From the NCBI GenBank assembly GCA_003971905.1, contig RSEE01000095.1:124001-188000 (forward strand): 64,000 bases of DNA, read 5' to 3'. Below the pieces are notes generated by a model, which saw only the letters and a list, made by a program, of their open reading frames with translations, was not told the DNA's origin and ran no database searches. Below are positions 24,878 to 37,900 of the stretch, piece by piece (position 1 is the stretch's first letter; each line of letters begins with the position of its first letter). The translations under genes and the position numbers were made by a program. Source of the stretch: Moniliella sp. 'wahieum'. Taxonomy: Eukaryota; Basidiomycota; Moniliellomycetes; Moniliellales; Moniliellaceae.

Positions 24878-25263
24878 GAGGCCCACTTGCTTGTCCCCCG
24901 TCCTCAACTGTACTAGAGGTTGGGGCGTATTATGCGTTAAGTTAAACGTGTTCGCTGTTTACTTTGTCCTTTTCCGTATTAGGCTCTCTCCATAACTCAC
25001 CAATCGATATCCCTTCCTGAAGGGTCCTTTTTTCCTGGGCAGGATCCTTCTTCCTTATTGGCAGGGTAATGGTTGTATCTGCTTCTGCTTGCATAGCACA
25101 ATAGAAGCTCAGGGCTTGCGCCCGGTGGGCGTGTGCTTACATAACCAACACGCCTTGGGCATAGCAACACACGACGACCTCAATACATCCGATCCACTTT
25201 AACGCCCTCGCATTTTGCTCCGCCGCACGCAGCCTTGCCGTATTTATCCACATCGCACCCACC
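24878..25263. other. Intergenic region between NMN adenylyltransferase and MSH1
   Basis: 386 bp separating two genes in the same orientation. No gene or strong regulatory feature is seen. Confidence 0.5.
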
Positions 25264-28200
25264 ATGTCCCGCATGGTGCGCGGGCATCGCCACTCGCCCC
25301 ACGCTGCACTCACGGCCCTCGTGCTCATGGCGCCTTCTTTCCACCCACCTCTGCGCCCAAAGAGGAGCAGGAGACGGAGGAAGACATCGGCCGTTCAACC
25401 AGAAAGTGGCAAGGCACCAGGACCTCTCTACGTCAGACACATGGACCTGTCCTGTTGCGCTCTGGCCAGTACGCGAAGAGCGTTTCACATTTCTCCCACA
25501 CTATCCGTTCCCCCCTCGGATCCATTGTACCGGAACCTTCCTGAACAAGAACACGAGCAGCACCAGGCATTGGGATCTTCCACCGGACGGAAGGCCGACC
25601 AGACCAGACCGGAGAACGGCGAATCAGTGGGACCTTCAGAGCCCATCTCACCTGCCGACACCAGTTGCACACTAACTGGTGGGACTGTTCTTGCACCGCC
25701 AGAGGACGGGACTGCCTCCAACCCAGTCCCCCCGCCTCTCCCCCTTTCGAATGAGGATGCTGAACCCACAAAGCCGGGACGACGACGGGGTCGGCCACGC
25801 AAGCTAAGTGCCCCTGAACCGACTTCCGTCCCGAGTTCATATCTTGAATCGGAACTGGGTGCGAGGACGCCCAATGAGCTCGACCCCGAGCCTGGCATGG
25901 GCAAAGTCCGCAAAACGTCGATCTCGGTCGGATGCCGAGAGCATGTCGGCCCAACGGGCTAGTGCCAAGAAGGAGGCGAAACCTGATAAGGAAGAAGATG
26001 AGGAAGATATGCTGGTGATTCGGATCCCCAAACGCAAGCGCAAGACAAAGAAGTCCAAAGCCGACCAACACCAAGAAGTTGTGGTACTGGAAGATCTGCC
26101 AACGACCCCAGGGTTCTATGGGTCCCTTGCCTCCGCTCAACCTCAAAGGACGGCCCCTTTCGCCTGAACAGGCCGAGACGAGGGCATGGGCCGCATCGTT
26201 GCTGCCCAAAGAGCTGTGGGCGCTGGAGAACGCACCCGAAGAAGGGTGGACGCCTCTGGTCCAGGAATTTTTGTCCAACATGGTAGCCCATCCTGGTTGT
26301 CTCCTTTTGACCCGCGTGGGCAGTTTCTATGAAACGTACATGACACAGCTCAGGAACTCTCTCGCTTGACTGGACTTCGGTGCGCCATGATGACGTGGCG
26401 CGGGCGCAAGGTGGAAATGGCCGGGTTTCCCTGTCTGCAGCTTCCCAAATTCGTTGACATTCTCGTTCGCTCTCATGGCCGCATCATTGCCCTGTGCGAC
26501 GAGTTTATCTTTCCCCTACCCCCGAGTCCAAGCAAGATGGAAAGGTGAAGTCGGGCTCGAAGTCCAAGAAAAAATCGGACTTGACCGGCCTGGCTCAGGT
26601 GCGCAAACCTCTCGCGTCTGTGAGGGAGCCTAGCCGGCTTAAGGCCGACGATACCCTGTTGCGTAGGGTGACCGAGATCATCAGCCCCGGCACATTGGTA
26701 GATGATTCGTTAGTATCCCTATGCCAATAACTTTCTTTTGGCCATCTCGGCTGCTCCTTCCCCCTCGTCCAACGCATCGGGCACCACTACGTCCACATAT
26801 GGACTCGCCTGGCTGGACCTTGGCACGTCAACTTTTTCCTCGACCGTATGCCCCGACGCTGAAACGCTCCGGGACGAAGTGGCTCGGATCTCACCTAGGG
26901 AAATCGTGTTACCCGATGGCGTCTTTGGCACGCCGGTACGCCCTCCTGCGCCTTCCCCTGGCCCCTTGGATGCAAATGGGTGGCCCACGTTCCCTCGCGC
27001 CGAGCAAGGGGCATACGGGCAAGAACTACCGTACCGACGGTTCGATCATCCCATTTGGGAAGTGGTTGGGGAGAGCAGGATCACATTTGTGTCTTCGTCC
27101 GTTGCACCCGGATCCGGTACCGCACTCGGCTACCACGGGACCCTCGGCGGAGGAAGTGGATGCGATTGGTCGGTTGAAAAGCTTTTTGAGCCGTCGTTTC
27201 CTCTACCGCCCCCGATGGTATGGGACGCATTTACCGCCCCGACCAGCACCTGTCGGAGAACCAGCAAGACGTGTTTTCTTACTTGGCCGTCCCAGCTGCA
27301 CAGCGCCAACATAGCGATATGCGGATCGATACTCATACGCTCGCTGCGCTCGAGGTACGCGGGTGGGGCGGGGGCCACAGGAACATGCCAAGTCGGTAGC
27401 GTCCAACGCCACTGACGGTTCTGTGTTCGTCCCGGTTCGGCCCCGCTACAACCGAGTGTGATTTTGCCTGCTGGATCGGGCAACGTCGGCAGCGTCGGCA
27501 GCTTGCTCCATGCCGTTCGTCGTACCATCACGCGCGGTGGGGCTCGTTTGCTCGAGCGCTGGCTCATCGCCCCGTCTACTAACGTGGATGAGATTCAACA
27601 GCGACACGATACGGTCGCCTTTTTTTTGCGCCATGCGTTTCTCAGTGCCGATCTGCGCTTGCTCTTCAAGGCCAGCACAGACCGTTCCGATTCGACTGAC
27701 GGAACGCGGTCCAAGTCGACCTGGGCCGGTACGGACGGCCTTGATCCGACGGACGAGGTGACATTGGACCGCACCGATGGTGGTGCGGATCCTATCCGGG
27801 CCATGATCAAGTCGCGCATGGCCAACTCGACGCCCGAGACGTTGAGCCACGTTCTTCGGTTTCTTCAGTTGGTAGAGGATGTTCGGTCGGCAATCTTGCT
27901 CGCCTTCCCGCAGGCTAAGCGCCTATTGGATGATGACTTACTCTCCTATCGATCCTAACCAGTCTACCGACGTTGATTTGGCCCTTGGCCTGGTGCGTGC
28001 ATTGGATCCCTTGCCGCACATTTCCGCATTGCTAGCAGACGCGCTCGTTTCCATGTCCCAGTCCCAGGAACCTGAGGAAACTGCTGAGACGGCGGTGACC
28101 ATTCCCCTGGAGGCAGAGGAGAATGGCTCGGATGCAGAGGAGGAGGCGGGTGACGCGAAAGATAAACTGCTCCAGGAGCTGGTATCCCACCCATCGTGCT

Positions 28201-29754
28201 TCAGCTACGACCCGAGTACGTGCCCGTCTAGAGTTTCCCCTGCCACAGCACGTTGTGACTGAGTACTGACTGTTGACCGTGACCGACCGTTTTGCTACCA
28301 TGACTGCGGCTGCGAAATGCAGGACCTTCTCAGAACTTGCTGCCCTCGCCGAAGAGTACAATCAACTGCGAACCAAGGCGATCCAATGGAAGCTGCGTTG
28401 CGTCGGCGCCTGCCCGATTCGGATCGACGACGCTTGGCACTTCGTTCGGTCCCTGGTCGAGGCCCGATCGTATGGTTGGAACGTTTGACCCCAGCGACGG
28501 TCGCCGCCTCGGTGCGAACCAACCCACGGCTCGAATTTGGATGCGGGTTGGGACACGGAAGCCGAAGCGGACGCCGACGTGACTTGGTCGACTGAGCCCG
28601 TCCACTTTTCCTCGCGGAACGTGACCGGTCTGCGCTCAGGTTCCGGAACGTTTATGCCCTGGACCAACTTGGCTGCCGATCTGGCTGCGGTGCGGGATAC
28701 CATTCGGTCAGCCGAGGAGGACATCCTGGCTAGGTTGGCTGAGCAAGTGTGGGATGAGATGCCCGTGGTGCGGGCCAACACCGAGGCGATGGACCGCTTG
28801 GATGTGTTGCTATCATTTGCCGCGTTGGCGTCCGAACGTGCCTTGGTCCGGCCCGAGGTGTATGCGCCGACGCCCGAGACAGGCGGGGGGACGAGACGGC
28901 GGTAGGGGAACTGGATGTGCGCGGGGTGCGCCACTTGGTGGTGGAAACGGCGCTGGAAGGTAGTGGCCGCACGTTTACTCCGAACGACGTTGTGCTCACT
29001 GGGCCAGTTCGGGCCGGGGTGATTACCGGGCCCAACATGGGCGGCAAATCGACGGTGCTACGAGCGGTGGCACATGCGGTCCTCTTGGCCCAGGCGGGAT
29101 CGTATGTGCCCGCGACGTTTGCGCGGGTGGGGGTGGTAGATGGACTGTATGCGCGCGTGGGCGCTCGTGACGCACTCTGGAACGATCAGTCAACGTTTAT
29201 GCTCGAGATGCTTGAGACGGCTCACTTTCTCACCCATGCCACCCGCCACAGCTTGGTCATCGCCGATGAGATTGGCCGTGGCACCGCCGCCGAGACTGGC
29301 GTGGCAATTGCGCATGCCACCTTGGCCCATTTGACCCACACCATTGGCGCTCGTACCCTGTTCGCCACCCACTTTCATCCGATTGTCGCCCTGCTGGGGT
29401 ACCCGGACTTATTGACCACCACCACCACCACCACCACCTCCTCCTCCTCCTCCTCCTCCTCCTCCTCCTTCTCTCCTTCTGCTGATAACGAGGACAACGC
29501 GCCGTCCACCGTCCCTACCGCCGTACCCGCCTGGTTGGCCACCAACACTCCAACTCAAGCGCCCGACCCAACAGTGACGTTCTGGTACACAGATGCCCAC
29601 GCGACTTCGACCGGCGTGCTGTTTGACCATCGGCTCCGCCCGGGCGTCAACACCCAGTCGTACGGTCTTGCCGTGGCTCGCTTGCAGGCGTACCCACAAA
29701 GGTGGTTCAGCAGGCGAACAGACGCTCGAGGCACTGATGCAGCCTGTCTCGTGA
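25264..29754 (+). CDS. MSH1: Mitochondrial DNA mismatch repair protein MSH1
   Basis: MutS-family ATPase that maintains mitochondrial DNA. An N-terminal leader (ATG 25264; a second ATG at 25441 begins an Arg/Ser presequence, MDLSCCALASTRRAFHIS) precedes a basic region with GRRRGRPRK, an AT-hook-like motif. The mismatch-binding domain shows LLTRVGSFYETY with the Phe-x-Glu motif and MAGFPCLQLPKFVDILV. Then IISPGTLVDD and GLAWLDLGTSTF, typical of fungal Msh1. The ATPase has GPNMGGKST (Walker A), LVIADEIGRGT (Walker B) and FATHFHP. A Thr8/Ser10 tract interrupts the domain after FATHFHPIVALLGYPDLL. The C-terminus reads HRLRPGVNTQSYGLAVARL; a lost base then gives AGVPTKVVQQ and the stop at 29752-29754. 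One intron near 28217-28320 and several frame changes are present. Confidence 0.88.
29418..29470 (+). repeat. Trinucleotide tract (ACC)n(TCC)n inside MSH1
   Basis: In frame, it encodes consecutive Thr then Ser residues between the conserved His-Phe-His region and the C-terminal clamp part of the MSH1 ATPase domain. Length may vary between isolates. Confidence 0.85.
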
Positions 29755-30116
29755 CTGCTCCCCCTGTGACTAGTGACTGTTCTCATGGTTGTGCCCGTTT
29801 CGTGACTGCTGGCGTCGTTCCCCCTCTTGCGAGGGCTCCTCTCGTGACTGTTTCCCTCGCTCCATCCAAATCTCTTTTCTGTTACCCCAGAACAAGACGA
29901 AACCCCCCTCTTTTTTCCCCTCCTATATTCCCATTGTGTTCCTTCTGCCTCGCTCCCCCATTCCCCACATCCCCCCTCTGTCCCCCCAAAAGCATACCCC
30001 CGTATCTAACCACACTAACTGCACTTGGCATACCAGCTGTCCAGTCAGAAACCAGTGAACCACTGAAAGGAGGAAGAGAGCGCCAAGATGGGGGCAACGT
30101 GATCTTAATCATAATG
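29755..30116. other. Intergenic region between convergent MSH1 and UTP18
   Basis: About 360 bp shared by two 3' ends. It contains several copies of the word TCGTGACTG (29750, 29800, 29842). No gene is supported. Confidence 0.5.
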
Positions 30117-31634
30117 TGACAGACGGTAGACCAGCACTTTACCCCTCGAGTTGCTTACCGCCAGCCCGCGTCCGGTCGGATCAAAGTCGACGCTGGATAT
30201 ATGGGCCAGGGGCGTGTTGGCAGTAGGCCAATTGGCAAAGACGGAGCCCGACTGGGCGTGGAGGATGCGCAAAGCGTCCCGTTTGGGTCGGCTGGCCATC
30301 GCCATCATCTCACTTTGTGGGTACCAGGCTAAGGCGGTGATGGTGGTGGCAAGGTTATTGAGGGTGGTGCGGGGCTGAATGGTACGTACGGTAGCGAGTT
30401 GGCCAGCAGCCACAGCGGCAGCCTGCGCTTCAGCCGACAACAAGTTCCCTCCTCCGTCCGACAAGCCCGCCAAAGCACGCCATATCGTACAGCGACACAA
30501 TCCCATTGCTCGCGCCTACCGCTACCGTCGTACCGTTCGGCGAGACCGAGAGACTCTTGGGACGGAACAGGTCCGTATCCGTCGCTCGCACTGTCGAGGT
30601 AAGCATCCTCGTGTCCCACACGCCTACCTCGCCTGAACTCGTGAACGACAACAGACGCGGCGCCGTACCGAACTCCGCGCGGGACGTGATCCCATGCCAT
30701 GCCGGCTACCGGACCAGGCGCCTGCAGCGTGGCGATCACCGACGCCGACCCGGCGCCCGACCGCCCCCAATCCAACAAACTCATCTCGCCTTGTCGCCCG
30801 CGAATCGCAACCAGCGTATCTTTGCCGCCCCTGGCCTGCATGGACGGCGGCATGGGATTTGCGTAGGCAAGCGAGCGCAACTCGTCGTCGGTGCGTGTAG
30901 TTGCGTTGGACAAGCGCCAAGGGGTAGAGTGAACGATTTTTTGGCTGGCCAAGTCCCATGCATACAAGAACGGTCGGTCTCCCGATAAGAGCGCACTCGC
31001 ATTCGTCCCGACCGTAGCCCATGCGACGGTACGGATAGGCAAGTGGGGTACATGCGCTTGCAGTACCAGTTGTCCGCCTGGGTCCCGCTGGGCGGCTGAA
31101 GCCGATGCCGAGGCCGAGCGCGCCAGCGAAGGAAGTGACCATAGCCGCACACGTCGGTCCCGCGAGCCCGTCGCAAGTAATGGTGCCCCGCCCGTGGGCA
31201 GGGTAGAATTGCATGGCGTCAATCGCTGATCGTTGGACCTCTTCCATGTTTGCTGTCACATCGCGCACACGGGTCACGACGAGTTGGTGGGCAGGCAAGG
31301 GAGGTTGCTTGCCCCGCCCGTGCCCGGGGGAGAGCAAAGGCCGGTCACTAGCCAAGAGGGCCGACAGGGACGAGGACGCAGCTGCACCCGCACTGCCCAC
31401 CTCGTCGTCGGGGGACGACGGAACATGCGCGCGCAGGCGTCCACCGTCTCGCGTACTCTTCCCCGTCGACCGACATTTCCTCTGGGTACAGCCGCAGTTT
31501 CTTCAGACGTCCCGTCTCTGATGCACCTCCATCTGCGGCGGGCTAATGGCCTGGCGAGCGGAACGGTCAGCCGCTCGTCGTCCGGATCCACCCAGGCTGG
31601 CCGACCGTCAATCTGCTCTTTCTCCTTGGCTTAG
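30117..31634 (-). CDS. UTP18: U3 snoRNA-associated protein 18 (UTP18), WD40 repeats
   Basis: Component of the small-subunit processome for 18S rRNA maturation in the nucleolus. The N-terminal PAWVDPDDERLTV matches the conserved AWxDxDDxxxxV of Utp18. Then come basic and acidic linkers, HQLVVTRVRDVTANMEE, and a WD40 propeller with LLATGSRDRRVRLWSL, DRPFLYAWDLASQKI, MSFTSSGEVGVWDTR and VGASNGIVSLYDM. The ending, SSVDFDPTGRGLAVSNSRG then KVLVYRLSHYD, corresponds to the family's ...GRALMYRLHHYSDF. Several frame changes. No ATG precedes the N-terminal motif in its frame (a stop lies near 31638), so the true start is probably in an upstream exon, near 31650-31900. Confidence 0.8.
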
Positions 31635-31940
31635 CTTGATCTGAGACGGGGCAGGTGTGACAGGCGACATCACATGTGACACATGTGGTCGCCAGCAAGC
31701 AGCGGCGCCCGGCTGGCTGCTCCACTCCAACACACACTGGGCCAGTGCGGGCGGGCGGGCGCCGCGGCGGGAGCAAGGCAGCTGTGGGTGGGGGGCACGG
31801 GGGCAGCGTGCGGGCGGGCGGCGTGTGAGTGCATGTGCGCTTGCAGCTGAGCATGGCGCGTCACACCACCGTCTGAGCGTCTGGCCGTCTGACCATCCAG
31901 CGCATCCCTTCTCCTCTCCTCCTCCCGCCACGCCTGCCTG
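31635..31940. other. Shared upstream region of UTP18 (-) and the coiled-coil gene (+)
   Basis: About 300 bp between divergent genes, possibly holding the first UTP18 exon. An interrupted run of TGTGACA/CACATGTG words occurs at 31657-31690. Confidence 0.4.
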
Positions 31941-34900
31941 ATGTCCGCGCCGCCCACGCAGGCCCCGCCGCCCCCGGCAGCAGCACCCAGCAACACCGCC
32001 GCCATCACAGCCCACCCTCCTCTCTCCCACCGCCACCCCTTCTTCCCCCCCCCCCCCCCCCCCTTCCTTCCCTCCCCCCGCCCCCCCGCCGCACCGCCCC
32101 CGCCCCCGCGCCCCGCGCCTCCGCCCCTCCTACACGCCCCTCAAGCTCGCCGGCCACAACTCCACCCCCAGCGTCGCCCTCGACCCCCGCCTTTGCCGCC
32201 TCCCTCATCGCCCGCCCCCCAGTCCACCTCGCCCCGCCCGGACACCCAGCCCTCGCCCCGGCCCTCGCCCCGGCCCTCGCCCCCGCCCGTCGCCCCGGCC
32301 CTCGCCCACGCCCATCACGCCCCAGCTCAGCGCGTCGGCGCCCCGCCCGGCCCCCGCCGTCGCCCGTGCCCGCCACGCGTTCTCTCGCAGCACCTCCGCC
32401 CCGCCCAGCGCGGGCGCCTGGCCCCCGTCCCGGCCAACGCACCCCCCAATATACACCGCTCAAGCTCAGCGGACACAATTCCACCCCCAGTGTGGCCCTT
32501 GACCCACTCGCCTTTGCCGCCTCCCTCGACTCTTCTCGTCCTTCCAGCGCAGTCGAACCCGACCTGCCATTGGCCCCATCTCAAAAGCATCCCCTGGCGC
32601 GCCGCACCAGCCATCTTTGCACCCCAGCCCCATCCCTCCCGCTGTTACAGAGGAACGTCTGGGCCTCGCCCCTCCCAAACCCTCGTCCCTGCCCCCACAG
32701 CCCACATCCTGCCCAAGACCCAGCATGCCCGCACCCCCACCATGGCTCCGGGCGCAGTCCAAGTCCTCGTCCAAAACCCAAACCAGACTCGGAAACGGTA
32801 CTGTCAGCCTGCCGCAAACAAGCTGCTCGGCTGCCCCCTCCCCGCCTCCGCTAGCTCCGGCACCCCCAGTTCCAGTTCCAGGTCCGGCTCCGGCTCTGGT
32901 TCCGGTTCTAGTCCTGCTTCTTCGAGTGAGAGTGAACAAGGGGGCCCTTCCTCACCGTCTGCGGACGCATCGTCCTCGGATCCTCGGATCAATCAGCAGA
33001 AGACTTGCTGGAAGCGCACCGTGCGGCGGTGCGCGCTGCCTGGCGCCCTCCGCCCCGTTGGACAAGGGCATCGACTTTGTTCCCGATCCGCTCTTGCTGC
33101 CCTCCCCCACTTCGACCGACATGGCACCTATTGCAGCACCTATCGGACTGGTCGAGGCCGCGGCGGATGCAGTAGCAGCGGCCGAGGCAGCGCGAGCCTG
33201 CCACACCCAGCACCCCCATGCCGCGAAGCAGCGGCCGAGGCAGAGGCTGCTGCCGAAGCCGTGGCGGCGGAAGACGCACGAGGCTGCACTCGAAGCGGGC
33301 TTGGCTCAGGGCCGTTCGTCGTTGGCCGTGTACGAGACGCTGGGACTGCCCGAGACGATCGATATTTTCCTGCCGGGCCAAACAGCGTGGAACGAGTACC
33401 GTGCCGAGCGCTCGGCAGCGTTGGCGGCACAAGCTCAGTTTGCTCGCAGGCGGCGCAGATGGCCCACATGGCAGCTGGGTGTCTCGCCAATGGCATGCCG
33501 CCGCTGCCTTCGGGGGAGAATGCATTGTCTGTCCTATCGGGCATGCCCATCCTCTTCCTGCTGCGCCGCTCGCTGCCCTCCTCCAGGCTCGGAAGGCGGC
33601 CTGGGCCTCCCCCCTCGTGTTCGAAGGCCCATGAACCGTCCGCCCCCGATCGACGACGAGCCTGACCAGACTGACCAGGTGAGCATGCCTCTTCTAACTG
33701 CTACGTCGGGAACTGACCACCGTCCATCAGATGCGGCCTTCGTCGGCGCACAGCTCCAGCTTGGTGCCCAAATGGCTCGCCAGCGGGTGGTCTCGCCCAG
33801 GTCCGTCTCCCACCCCGTCCCAGGAACGCGACGCGGAGCAGCCCACGAGTGGGCCAGCAGTCCAATTGAGCGTCTCTCCTGGTGGTACACCCAACCCAAC
33901 TGCCGCCCCAGGAACGCTCACTTTCCTCCAACGTCTGTCAGGTGCAGCTAAGCGGGCGAGTCTAAGCTTGACTCACTATGGCGATGCTTCCTCGGCCGGC
34001 GACCGGGACGGCCTTCGTTCCCGCAGCCGCTCGCCCAACCCGACCGAAGAGGCATCGGAGCATAAGGGCACAACGGGCTCCATGTTGAATGCGCTCGGCT
34101 TCCGCCGCTCCCATCCGACCTCGCCCCAACCCGTCAACGAAAAGGGCGCGCGTCCGGCATGGCAAAGTCTCGGTGCCGGATTTGGGTATGACATTCCCCC
34201 CATTCGCTCGTCTTCAGGCTTATCGACGCAAGCGGATGCCGAGGCCGATCGATCGTTGTCCAAGAACGACGAGATGGAGGAGGTGGACATGCGCACCAAC
34301 CCATCCGAAGATGGTGACACGTCTTCCCTCGAAGAAGGCGAGCGTGGCAAGCTCGACTTGGACTTCCCACGGACGTGGAAACGCCTGCCATGACAGCGGT
34401 GCCTCAAGCGCCCTTGGCAAGCCTCGGCCACGGACGGCCGACAACATCCCTCGCCGGTCGCTCGGACCGTACCTCGTCTGCATCGAAATATGCCCCGTCG
34501 CATGACCGTGTAACCAGTGGCCTGCAACTCAACGCTTCTGCGCCCTCGTTCACCCCAGGCAGCCGGGCCCCCAGTGCCTCCTTCACCTTTGTCGCCCCGC
34601 CCACAGCACCCAAAATGGCCTCGCCCCCACCACGCGTCCCGGTCGTTGGGACGATGGCGAGCAAGGCAGGGAAAAACGGTTCCGGCCCACCATGCCCCCT
34701 GGCGCTGACCTCCGTCCCACTGGGCCCACGGGCAACTCGGCTCGCGCCAACAGATCCCATCCTGCCATCCCACCCTCCTTGTTTGCCCTCCCACCCGCGA
34801 CGCCACGCAAGCTAGAGATCCGAGCGCCGGCGCCCGATCCTCAGCCGCAGCCATCTGCTCTTGGCTCAGCCACCGCGCCTGCCACCCCTGGGCCCGAGCC

Positions 34901-37900
34901 CAAAGCGGATCAAACGAGTGCCCCTACTCCTGCTACTCCTGCTGCTCCTTCTGTCCCATCCGGCCTTGCCCGACTTTTGGCTGGGCGCGATGCCGGAGCA
35001 GAAAAGGAAGTGGCACACCCACCTCTCGACGCTGACGAGACGGCCGTGGCGTCTGATGAAGAGGATGGGTCGGAACAGGCACACCGACGGCGCCGGAGCC
35101 AAGCACCTTCGCATTCAAGTGAGCGGGCGGCCGCAGCAGCCAAACTGTCGCAGGTGGTGCGCACGGCGACCCAACGGCACGCCGCCACCTTATCTGCCAC
35201 CTCTATTGGTTCCCGCACGGGGCTGCCCGCAACACCGCGCGAGCTCGGCTGGCATCGGACTTACCTTCGTCCATTGGTGCTCCCGATCCAGTCGCTGCCG
35301 CTCTGGCTGCCGCACGGGCCGAAGCAGCCGAGGCAGAAGACATTGTTGACCAAATCGTCACCCGGCTCGATGCGAGCCTGGACAGCTGGGGGCAGCGCCT
35401 GCTTGCCCGGGTCGAAGCTGAGCGGTTGGCTTCGGCTTCGCTCGCGCGTGGCCGGGCAGCCAGTCCTCCACGTGCGCTACCCAGTCGGGCCAACGCATTG
35501 GTCACCCCCACGCGCAGCACCTTGCGTGGTACGCCCCTTTCGCTCCCGGCCGCCCCGCGGCCTGGTGAGCCCAACCCGTTCCCCTCGCCCTCTCACCTGG
35601 CTCGTTCCCACGCCCCCGCCTCGCTCTCGCTCTCTTCCACCTCGACCAGCCCGCCCGAGGTGCTTTCGCGCGTCGAGCAGGGCGTGCGCACCACCTTCTC
35701 CAACTACCTCAAGCGCCTTCCTGGTCTGGGTGCCCCCGCGTCCGGTTCGGACGGCAACCACGGTGCGCGTGCAACGCTCCCTGCTCGCCCTCCTCACGCG
35801 CCCGCCAGTCCTGACTCGCTCACCGACGCCCAGGGTTCCCCCGACTTTGATTATGTCGAGGAGACGCTGCGTGCCAAGGTGGTCGAGTTGGAAACGGAGG
35901 TCCTGGCCATTGTCAAACAAGGTATCACCCGCGCTGTGCAGCAGCAGCAGCAGCAGCAGCAAAACGTGCCCACCGACCCGTCGTCTGCTCCCGCTCCTGC
36001 TTCCGCTCCCGGTCCTGCTTCCGCGCAGGTCACGGTGACCATGTCGGCGGAGGAGATAGGTGCGTTGGCCGATACGCTGGACGAGCGGATGAGCAGCTCG
36101 TTCGAGGCGGCCCAGGCTGAACTGGTGCGCTTGCTAGGCCAGCCGTCGGAACCGGTGGTGCGTATCTTGCGCGAGACCGAGGCGGCGATCGAGGCGCATG
36201 CAGCTTCGTTCATGGCGACACAGCAGTCGGTCGAAACGTTGCTGCATACCTTGCCGGCCAAGTTTGATTTGGCGGCAGATACGCTTGCTGGTGCTGGGCA
36301 AGGCGTAGCCGCGCAGGTACAAGCGAGTGTGGTCAGTGCGCTGCAGCCGCAGCTGGAGAACCTGCGTGCCGAGTCGGAGCAGATGGATGGTGAGGTAGTT
36401 GCAGCGCGGGTGCTTGCGGCATTGGTACCCCTGCTTGAAAGCAGACAAGACGAGATGCCCGATCGGATGGCTGAAGCGATCGCGGGCCAGTTACGAGCCG
36501 AATTGCGCACCCAAATTCACCTCCAAATGCAAGCTCACTTCCACGACCAAGCGCACGAGGCCGAGGCAACGCGTACCGCCGCCTTGCGCCGCTTGGCCTT
36601 ACCGCCTGCCTCACTCGGTGCGCCCAGCTCAATCAGCACCACCTTGTCCTCGCCCCCCGGAGGCGCGATCGCGACCGCGACTCGGACAGTGGAGAAGCCG
36701 CTTCGACCACGGCGGCTACCACGGTGGCAGATACCGGGTCGGTCGGTGCCGGTGCAGCGCACGAGGAGGATACGACCGACCGCTCGCCACTCCTACTGAC
36801 CAGACCGAGGGGCAGGACAAGACGCATGAATCGAGTCTGACGGCGGAAATGGTGGCAGAGCTGGCCACGGCGTTGGCGAGTGAGCTACGGGCGTCGGGAG
36901 GGCTGAGTTTGGACCCGCTGCTGGAACGACTGGACCCGCTTGTGAGCACGCAAGAAAAGACATGGCAGTTGGGCAATGACTTGCTCACCGCCAAGCCGAA
37001 TTGGCCGGCACGTTGCGTGCGCTTCCGGCGTCGTTGGGGGCCAAGACGGATGTTCCTGACTGCGACGAGGGAGACGCACCAGACCCAGCAGCTCATCCTG
37101 GATCGTCTGATGCACGTGGCCGAGGCGGCGCAAGCAGCGCAAGTACGTATCTCGGAAGTGGAAGAAACTGCACGGAGTCGGACGGAGGCCATGGCCGAAG
37201 CGCAAAAGCGTCACGGTCAGATCGAGGTGGAGCTTAAAGCGGCCCAAGCCGAACTCGCTGCGACCAACAAGTACGTTGCTACGCTCAAAGAGGAAGTGGA
37301 GGATTTGGAAAGTCGATTGGAATCGGCCCAGACGACAGCGACGACGGCAACGGAGCAACTGCGGGATGCGCATTCGCGGTTGCGCGATGCGGTCGAAGCA
37401 CGCCATGCTGCTGAGCGGGGCAACGATGATGTGCGTCGACGCATGGCCCAGGCTGAGGCGGAGGTGGCGCGTGCCCAGTCGGCCAGCTCGCTGGCGAGTA
37501 CGCGTGCGGACGAGGCGCGTGCGGCGCTGGATCGGGAGCGGGAAGATCGGGCGGTGGAACGGACGCGGATGCAGGCCGAGGTGAGCGACTGGCGTACGCG
37601 CGCAGCTCGTGCCACCGAAGAAGCCGAGCAAGCTCATACCCGTCTCGACACGTTGGTCAACGATGCCCAGACGACCCGTACCAACGCTGCTTCCGACGTG
37701 GCTCGTGCCCAAGCCCAAGCGGCCAAGGCCGAGGGAGCGTTGGGCGTGGCACAAGAACGTGTCACCGAGTTGACCCTCCAAAACCAAGATCTGATCCAAG
37801 CTTTGGCAACCCAAAAGCACGCCGCTGCTTCGGCCCAGCAACGTTCGGCCGAGACAGAACGTCGGATGCAAGGCGCCCTGACGCGGTCTAACGACTTGTC

